From an uncultured Lachnospiraceae bacterium (GTDB taxonomy: Bacteria > Bacillota > Clostridia > Lachnospirales > Lachnospiraceae), in NCBI GenBank assembly GCA_946183625.1, contig CAMHCL010000018.1, positions 1 to 19,169 on the forward strand: a DNA stretch of 19,169 nucleotides. Reading direction: 5' to 3'. Shown here piece by piece: positions 13,706 through 19,169 of the stretch. The translations under genes and the position numbers were made by a program. The first letter of the stretch is position 1. Each line of letters begins with the position of its first letter. The notes beneath the pieces were generated by a model. The model was not told where the DNA came from. It worked only from the letters and a program-made list of their open reading frames with translations, and did no database searches.

Positions 13706-15655
13706 ATGAACGTCGAAGAAACCTATGACATCGTAATAGTTGGAGCCGGACATGCCGGATGCGAAGCAGCTCTTGCAGCAGCAAGGCTTGGCCATGAAAC
13801 TATCATGTTTACTGTAAGCATGGATAGTGTTGCTCTCATGCCTTGCAATCCGAATATTGGCGGAAGCTCCAAGGGGCATCTGGTTCGTGAAATCGATGCG
13901 CTTGGTGGTGAGATGGGTAAGAATATCGACAAGACTTACATCCAGTCCAAGATGTTAAATGTATCGAAGGGCCCGGCAGTTCATTCTCTAAGAGCTCAGG
14001 CTGACAAGGGCGAATATACCAAGCAGATGAGGATGACACTTCAGGCAGAAGAACATTTGACCCTTAGACAGGCTGAGGTTGCAGCTCTTCTGGTAGAGGA
14101 TGTGGAAGAGACGAAGGAAGATAATGAATCCGGTGCAAGACCTGCTGGAAAGCGGGTGGCTGGTGTGGTTACTGCTTCCGGGGCAGTGTATCATGCAAAG
14201 GCTGTTGTGCTCTGCACAGGAGTATACTTAAAGGCTATGTGTATCTATGGAGATACGATAACTTATACAGGTCCGAATGGACTTATGGCAGCGAACCTGC
14301 TGTCCGGATCCATGACGGATGCGGGAATCGAGCTTCGCAGATTTAAGACCGGAACGCCGCCTAGAATCGACGGCAACACTGTGGATTATTCCAAGATGAG
14401 TGAGCAGAAGGGCGATGATCACATACAGCCATTCTCCTTCACCAATTCAGAAGAGGATATTACCAGAGATCAGATATCCTGCTGGCTGACTTATACCAGC
14501 GAGGAGACCCACAGAGTTATTAATGAGAATATAGACAGATCTCCACTTTTCTCCGGCGTCATAGTCGGAACGGGTCCGAGATATTGTCCTTCAATAGAAG
14601 ATAAGGTAAGGAAGTTCCCGGACAAGAACAGGCATCAGCTGTTCCTGGAGCCGGAGGGCGAGTATACCAGTGAAATGTACCTCGACGGATTATCTTCATC
14701 CATGCCGGAGGATGTACAGTATAAAATGGTTCAGTCCATACCAGGACTTGAAAATGCCAAGATCGTAAGACCGGCTTATGCCATTGAGTATGACTGCATA
14801 TCAGCAACGAGTCTGAAGCACAGTCTGGAACATAAAAATGTGGCAGGCCTGTTCTTTGCAGGACAGATAAATGGAAGCAGCGGTTACGAGGAAGCCGGAG
14901 CACAGGGACTTATGGCAGGAATAAATGCTGCCAGACTTCTGGAGGAGAAGGAGCCTGTAGTGCTTAGCAGATCAGATGGATATATTGGAGTCCTGATAGA
15001 TGATCTGGTAACGAAAGAAACGAAAGAACCTTATCGAATGATGACCAGCAGAGCTGAGTACAGACTTCTGCTAAGACAGGATAATGCGGATCTCAGACTT
15101 ACAGATATAGGCCATGAGATAGGACTTATAGATGAAGAGAGATATGACAGGTTCTGTCGTAAGAGAAAACTGATTGAAAGTGAGATCGAAAGAGTTAATA
15201 ATGTGGCTATCGGTGCTGCAAAGAAGAATCAGGAATTCCTGACATCTCACAGAAGCACTCCACTGGGGACGGGAGTTTCACTTTCTGATATAATAAGAAG
15301 GCCGGAATTCACTTATGAAACTGTTGAAGAGCTGGATCCGGATAGACCGGACATAGCAAGAGAGTTCGGCGACGATATAACACCTGGTATACTTAGGGAG
15401 ATTAAGGAACAGATCAATATTACCATTAAGTATCAAGGTTATATAGACAGACAGATGAAGCAGGTATTACATTTCCAGAAGATGGAGAAGAAGAAGATAC
15501 CTGCAGATATAGATTATAGTGATGTAAGAAACCTCAGAATTGAAGCAAGGCAGAAGCTGGAAGCTGTTCGTCCGGAATCTATAGGACAGGCATCCAGAAT
15601 ATCCGGGGTTTCACCAGCCGATATAAATATGTTAATGTTATATCTGAAAATATGA
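13706..15655 (+). CDS. mnmG: tRNA uridine-5-carboxymethylaminomethyl modification enzyme MnmG (GidA)
   Basis: A 649-residue FAD protein and the partner of MnmE in cmnm5U34 formation. The N-terminal dinucleotide-binding motif is G-A-G-H-A-G at 13-18. Both family signatures are present: G-P-R-Y-C-P-S-I-E at 290-298 and G-Y-E-E-A-G-A-Q-G at 393-401. The C-terminal helical MnmE/tRNA-binding domain is complete. It is about 20 residues longer than usual; a small polar insertion is visible near residues 132-150 (E-T-K-E-D-N-E-S-G region), a loop change that should not matter. The start uses AGGA at 13696-13699, six bases upstream. The gene follows mnmE after 236 bases occupied almost wholly by the fold-back element, so that element sits in its leader or between the two cistrons. 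Confidence 0.95.
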   Translation: MNVEETYDIVIVGAGHAGCEAALAAARLGHETIMFTVSMDSVALMPCNPNIGGSSKGHLVREIDALGGEMGKNIDKTYIQSKMLNVSKGPAVHSLRAQADKGEYTKQMRMTLQAEEHLTLRQAEVAALLVEDVEETKEDNESGARPAGKRVAGVVTASGAVYHAKAVVLCTGVYLKAMCIYGDTITYTGPNGLMAANLLSGSMTDAGIELRRFKTGTPPRIDGNTVDYSKMSEQKGDDHIQPFSFTNSEEDITRDQISCWLTYTSEETHRVINENIDRSPLFSGVIVGTGPRYCPSIEDKVRKFPDKNRHQLFLEPEGEYTSEMYLDGLSSSMPEDVQYKMVQSIPGLENAKIVRPAYAIEYDCISATSLKHSLEHKNVAGLFFAGQINGSSGYEEAGAQGLMAGINAARLLEEKEPVVLSRSDGYIGVLIDDLVTKETKEPYRMMTSRAEYRLLLRQDNADLRLTDIGHEIGLIDEERYDRFCRKRKLIESEIERVNNVAIGAAKKNQEFLTSHRSTPLGTGVSLSDIIRRPEFTYETVEELDPDRPDIAREFGDDITPGILREIKEQINITIKYQGYIDRQMKQVLHFQKMEKKKIPADIDYSDVRNLRIEARQKLEAVRPESIGQASRISGVSPADINMLMLYLKI

Positions 15656-15732
15656 TAATATATAGTGGCTGGATAAGTATATATCATTAAATATATAGAA
15701 AGAAGTTACTGAACACAGTAGCGGAAAAGATT

Positions 15733-16707
15733 ATGAACTACATAGTATTTGACTTAGAGTGGAACCAGAGTCCTAGAGGCAATGCAGGTTCCCATCCCAG
15801 AATGCCTTTCGAGATCATCGAGATAGGCGCAGTAAAATTAAATGATAAGCTGGATATAATCGACGATTTTCATACACTTATAAAACCGAAGATTTATCCT
15901 AAGTTCCACAAAATGATAAAGGAAATCCTGAGTTATAGTGAAGAGGATCTGAAGAATGATGGTATTCCATTTAAGGAAGCCTGTACCAATTTCCTCAAAT
16001 GGTGTGGTAAGAAATGTGGCGAGGATTTTGTAGTCTGCACATGGGGTCCATCAGATCTCTACTATCTTCAGAACAACATGGATTTCTACTATATGGAGAA
16101 GCTGCCATATCCGGTTAAGTTCTATAATGTACAGCAGATATATGCTGATAAGTATGATCATGGATCCATAAGCAAGCTGGAGAAAGCGGTGGTAAGTCTG
16201 GGGTTGGAGGAAAATGAGCCCTTCCATACTGCAATATCAGATGCCAGATACACGGCGGCGGTAATGAAGCAGGCTAAACTGGGTAACTTCATGGACAAAT
16301 ATACATTTGATATATATAGACATCCGAAGAGAAAGGATGAGGAAATATCAGAGTTTCATGATGGAGTCCTGGAAGAGATAACAATGGAGTATCCTTCAAG
16401 AATTGCAGCTATGGCTGAGCCCGGTGTTTCCACAATTCGATGTGTTAAATGTGGCAGAAAGCTGTCAAAGAAGATCAACTGGTTCCAGGCGCTGAATTCT
16501 ATAGAGTATGGCGTTGGCAGGTGCCTTATCCATGGATACATGGTTTCTACTATAAAGATAAAGAAGGTAGGAGACAGCACCGACAATATATTTCTTTTAA
16601 AGAAAACTCGACCTTGTCAGAAATCTGAACTAGAGGATATAAAGAGAAAGAAAATAACTGTTCAGAATAAAAAGAAAGAACGTGAGTTAAAGCTGCAGAA
16701 GAAGTAA
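15733..16707 (+). CDS. DEDDh-type 3'-5' exonuclease with C-terminal Cys cluster
   Basis: A 324-residue protein. Residues 1-185 form an RNase T/DnaQ-like exonuclease domain: F-D-L-E-W-N at 6-11 with Asp7 and Glu9, Asp108 in G-P-S-D, and H-T-A-I-S-D with His165 and Asp170. These are the four acids and the general-base His of the DEDDh class, with two-metal hydrolysis of DNA or RNA 3' ends. It is closest in style to the KapD/Eri-1-like subgroup. The C-terminal half adds C-V-K-C at 237-240 and C-L-I-H at 264-267, a possible zinc knuckle, then a lysine-rich tail likely to touch nucleic acid. It lies 77 bases after mnmG in the slot where rsmG often follows. It ends at a terminator shared with rsmG. 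The substrate is unknown. Confidence 0.8.
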   Translation: MNYIVFDLEWNQSPRGNAGSHPRMPFEIIEIGAVKLNDKLDIIDDFHTLIKPKIYPKFHKMIKEILSYSEEDLKNDGIPFKEACTNFLKWCGKKCGEDFVVCTWGPSDLYYLQNNMDFYYMEKLPYPVKFYNVQQIYADKYDHGSISKLEKAVVSLGLEENEPFHTAISDARYTAAVMKQAKLGNFMDKYTFDIYRHPKRKDEEISEFHDGVLEEITMEYPSRIAAMAEPGVSTIRCVKCGRKLSKKINWFQALNSIEYGVGRCLIHGYMVSTIKIKKVGDSTDNIFLLKKTRPCQKSELEDIKRKKITVQNKKKERELKLQKK

Positions 16708-16714
16708 GCAGCAT

Positions 16715-16745
16715 AAAAAAAGAACCCTAGAGGGGTTCTTTTTTT
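16715..16745. terminator. Bidirectional terminator between exonuclease and rsmG
   Basis: A 13-bp perfect stem (16715-16727 with 16733-16745), core AGAACCC/GGGTTCT, has A and T runs on opposite sides and a 5-base loop. It contains the rsmG stop codon and can serve both converging transcripts. Confidence 0.9.
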
Positions 16746-17449
16746 GCGGTTCCCGGCTTACGTGGATATTTGCCTGAAGTAGGTTTTATCTTCTCAGTAA
16801 GCACGAAGCTTCTACTGATATCTGAATCCGGCAGGGTTATATATACAGTATCCTTTATCTTGCCACCGAGAATTCCGATTGCCTTAGTCGATGCATTTAA
16901 TTCTTCTTCTATATCCCCTGACTTATAGGCTACGAAAAGGCCACCCTTCTTCACATATGGAAGACAGTACTCTGACAATATGGACTGTGCGGCTACTGCA
17001 CGGGATACAGCAAGGTCGAAGCTCTCTCTTAATTTTGTTCTTGCACCTTCTTCAGCCCTGGCATGAATTGCTTCTATATCAGTAAGCCCCAGCTCATCTA
17101 TAACCTCCTGCAGGAACAACACACGCTTGTTCAGTGAATCAAGCAATGTGACCTTAAGATTCGGAAATGCTATTTTCAGTGGTATTCCAGGGAAGCCGGC
17201 ACCCGTTCCGATATCTATTACATTTAACGCGCGTTCTGACAGATAAGACGTTCCGTCAAATGCAGCTACTACTGACAGACTGTCTGCGAAATGCTTTAGA
17301 GCAAATTCTTCCTTTTCGGTAATGGCAGTGAGATTCATGACTTTATTCTTCTCAACAACCATTTCGTAGTAGGTCTGGAACTGCTCCAGCTGATCTTCGG
17401 TCAGATTGATCTTAAGTTGTTCAGTATATTTTACAAGGGATTCTTTCAT
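16727..17449 (-). CDS. rsmG: 16S rRNA (guanine-527-N7)-methyltransferase RsmG (GidB)
   Basis: A 240-residue class I methyltransferase that uses S-adenosylmethionine to methylate G527 (E. coli numbering) in the 530 loop of 16S rRNA; its loss gives low-level streptomycin resistance. Visible are N-L-T-A-I-T at 39-44, K-H-F-A-D-S-L at 52-58 and the SAM motif I-D-I-G-T-G-A-G-F-P-G at 78-88. The length matches the usual 239. I start at 17449 because AGGAG lies six bases upstream (17456-17460 on the minus strand). Longer in-frame starts at 17464 and 17497 would place that site inside the gene. It is inverted relative to mnmE-mnmG, unlike the common mnmE-mnmG-rsmG order near the replication origin. 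Confidence 0.95.
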   Translation of the reverse strand: MKESLVKYTEQLKINLTEDQLEQFQTYYEMVVEKNKVMNLTAITEKEEFALKHFADSLSVVAAFDGTSYLSERALNVIDIGTGAGFPGIPLKIAFPNLKVTLLDSLNKRVLFLQEVIDELGLTDIEAIHARAEEGARTKLRESFDLAVSRAVAAQSILSEYCLPYVKKGGLFVAYKSGDIEEELNASTKAIGILGGKIKDTVYITLPDSDISRSFVLTEKIKPTSGKYPRKPGTAKKEPL

Positions 17450-17597
17450 CCTGTACTCCTTCATACAACTGTCTTTTGTCTTTAGAAATAGTAACACATT
17501 TTAAACAAAAAACAATTGATAATTTTGTAATATATGATAATATTATGTAAGTGTCGAAGTGTCAGCAGTTTTAAGGCACTATATGACATGGTGTCGG

Positions 17598-17625
17598 TTG
17601 TTTTAGACACAACATTTAGTATTCT
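17598..17625 (+). promoter_or_regulatory. Possible promoter for the LCP-family gene
   Basis: TTGTTT (17598-17603) and TATTCT (17620-17625) are 16 bases apart, a weak sigma-A match, inside an inverted repeat GTGTC/GACAC (17591-17595, 17606-17610). An alternative, TTGATA at 17516 with TAATAT at 17538, is equally weak. The 207-base gap between rsmG and this gene holds both. Confidence 0.3.
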
Positions 17626-17656
17626 ATCAATCGATAAAATGAAAGGGTTGGAATTA

Positions 17657-19169
17657 ATGGAAGGTAAAAGAGAAGGCAAAGCAGAAGTTAAAAACAGGAT
17701 TAGTAAATCCAAGGTTGCAGGAGTTATTTTAGCAGCAATCGAATTAATACTATCTTTTATAGTTGTGGGCATGGTCCTCTATACTAAGATGGTAACACCT
17801 GTTCAGGGAATAATAGGAGCAATTCTATTATGTGTTATACCTATTCTTGTAGTATGTATGATGAAATACAAAAAGGCAAGAATACCTGGAATTGTAATAG
17901 CATCTATCTTTATTATCTTTTTAGGAATAGCAATATATTATTTGACTGTTACTAACAAGGCAATTGATAAGATTACAGGTAACAATACTGAAGTCGCTGA
18001 AATCAAAGTATATGTTGCAAAGGATGACGAAGTAAGTTCTATTAATGAAGCAGTTGAGAAGAGTTACGTATTTGGTAAGCTCGCATCTGTTGATGCAGAC
18101 GATGTAAATGAAACTATAAAAGAGATTAATAATGATCTGTCAACAAATATTGAAGTTAAAGAGTTTGATTCACTGATAGAGATGCTTGGTGCATTTGAAG
18201 GTGGTTATGTTCAGGCCATGATTGCAAACTCCGGAATCATTTCTTCTCTCGATGAGACAGAGGGATATGAGAATTATTCAACTGATAAACTTAAGACCAT
18301 AATGGAGAACAAGGTTAAAAAGGAAGTAGAAAAGGAAGTTGCACAGGATCCTGACAGATTCTGTATGTACTTTAGTGGTATTGATACATTTGGTGGTGTT
18401 AATGCACAGGCACGTAGTGATGTTAATATCATTGCTGTTGTAAATAATAGTACTAAGCAGATAGTTCTTATATCAACACCTAGAGATTACTATGTTGATC
18501 TTCCGGCAGTTGGAAACAAGAAGGATAAGCTGACTCACGCAGGTATCTATGGAATCAATGCTTCGATGGAAACTCTTGAGCAGTTATACGATACAGATCT
18601 TACTTACTATGTAAGAGTTAACTTTACAGGATTCCAGAACATAGTTGATCAGCTTGGTGGAATCGATGTTTATTCTGAATATGCATTTACTTCAACAACA
18701 GAAGAGGGCACATATAGTTACGTTGAAGGCGTTAATCATTTGAATGGTGAACAGGCACTTGGCTTTGCAAGATGTAGAATGGCATTCAGAGATGGTGACC
18801 GTCAGCGTGGACGTAATCAGATGGAGGTTATCAAGGCTATCGTTCAGAAGATGCAGTCTTCACAGATGTTGACAAACTATGCAGGTGTTATGGATAGTAT
18901 GTCAGATTCTTTCCAGACAAATATGGAAAAGGACGAGATTGGTAAGCTTGTTCAGGATCAGTTACAGACTAACAGTGAATGGTCAATCATTACTTACAGT
19001 GTAAGCGGTTCTGATTCGAGTCAGGTTTGTGCATCAGTTGGTCAGGCTTGTTACGTAATGGTTCCTTATGATAATGATGTATCATATGCAAAAGAACTCA
19101 TAAATAGAAATCTGGGTGATGAAACAATCACTCAGGAAGAGGTTGATAATTATAGAATTAGTAATTCTA
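17657..19169 (+). CDS. LytR-CpsA-Psr (LCP) family wall-polymer ligase, 3' end missing
   Basis: At least 504 codons are open to the window edge. Three membrane segments lie at about 20-42, 51-68 and 76-96. Residues about 112-225 form an extracellular domain whose pattern (V-A-K-D-D at 120-124, F-G-K-L-A at 139-143, F-E-G-G-Y-V-Q-A-M at 180-188) recalls solute-binding folds. The LCP domain starts near 236 and shows Arg253 and Asp255 in A-R-S-D-V-N, T-P-R-D-Y at 274-278 with Arg276, and the Arg-rich F-A-R-C-R then D-R-Q-R-G-R-N-Q at 370-388, which bind the polyprenyl-pyrophosphate. LCP enzymes join teichoic acids or capsule to peptidoglycan. Three helices plus an extra domain resemble streptococcal CpsA/Cps2A. 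The start at 17657 is chosen for AAAGGG nine bases upstream; an in-frame ATG at 17639 has no ribosome site. Confidence 0.9.
   Translation, partial: MEGKREGKAEVKNRISKSKVAGVILAAIELILSFIVVGMVLYTKMVTPVQGIIGAILLCVIPILVVCMMKYKKARIPGIVIASIFIIFLGIAIYYLTVTNKAIDKITGNNTEVAEIKVYVAKDDEVSSINEAVEKSYVFGKLASVDADDVNETIKEINNDLSTNIEVKEFDSLIEMLGAFEGGYVQAMIANSGIISSLDETEGYENYSTDKLKTIMENKVKKEVEKEVAQDPDRFCMYFSGIDTFGGVNAQARSDVNIIAVVNNSTKQIVLISTPRDYYVDLPAVGNKKDKLTHAGIYGINASMETLEQLYDTDLTYYVRVNFTGFQNIVDQLGGIDVYSEYAFTSTTEEGTYSYVEGVNHLNGEQALGFARCRMAFRDGDRQRGRNQMEVIKAIVQKMQSSQMLTNYAGVMDSMSDSFQTNMEKDEIGKLVQDQLQTNSEWSIITYSVSGSDSSQVCASVGQACYVMVPYDNDVSYAKELINRNLGDETITQEEVDNYRISNS

Noticed and set aside
17450..17497. Longer starts for rsmG at 17464 and 17497
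   Set aside because: AGGAG six bases before 17449 and the usual family length favour the shorter form.
1..19169. CRISPR array, prophage, transposase or integrase
   Set aside because: No regularly spaced direct repeats and no coding region with transposase, integrase or phage motifs on either strand.

Overview
The window looks like chromosomal DNA from a low-to-moderate GC Gram-positive anaerobe, most likely class Clostridia and plausibly Lachnospiraceae. The reasons are strong AGGAG-type ribosome binding sites, sigma-A-type promoters (TTGaaa/TTGCAT with TATAAT), a Dlt-like cell-envelope system, an LCP-family wall ligase, a PgeF-type protein and the mnmE/mnmG/rsmG set. The family is my inference; no rRNA marker is present.

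Layout. (1) Positions 1-2542 hold the end of an MBOAT (DltB-like) acyltransferase, an SGNH-fold DltD-like protein and a DltA-like adenylation enzyme. They overlap or abut, so they form one operon. (2) 2631-3620 is a bile acid:sodium symporter family carrier. It converges on a two-gene minus-strand ABC exporter (3643-5950) across a shared hairpin terminator. (3) 6094-8658 is a plus-strand operon of pgeF (long form), a fold-type III PLP decarboxylase and a DltC-like carrier protein. (4) 8663-11050 holds tRNA-Arg(CCT) with its own promoter and terminator, then two tandem iron-alcohol-dehydrogenase superfamily genes, the first of glycerol-1-phosphate dehydrogenase type. (5) 11124-11551 is HU with a clear promoter and terminator, followed by a 174-bp element with terminal inverted repeats and then tRNA-Lys(CTT). 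(6) 12063-17449 holds mnmE, a 219-bp multi-arm fold-back element, mnmG, a DEDDh exonuclease and a convergent rsmG. (7) 17657 to the window end is an LCP-family protein with three N-terminal membrane segments and an extra extracellular domain, cut by the edge.

The most interesting idea is that regions 1 and 3 are two halves of one pathway. The first cluster has an adenylation enzyme, an MBOAT and a DltD-like protein but no carrier protein within view. The missing carrier sits about 6 kb away, 14 bp behind a PLP decarboxylase. A ligase/carrier/decarboxylase trio recalls BtrJ/BtrI/BtrK of butirosin biosynthesis, where a carrier-bound glutamyl group is decarboxylated. The inferred system would load an amino acid on the carrier, decarboxylate it there, and move the product to a cell-surface polymer, unlike the usual D-alanylation. 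This is a hypothesis from gene content and motifs.

The two fold-back elements (11557-11730 and 13472-13690) are the other structures that ordinary genes do not explain.
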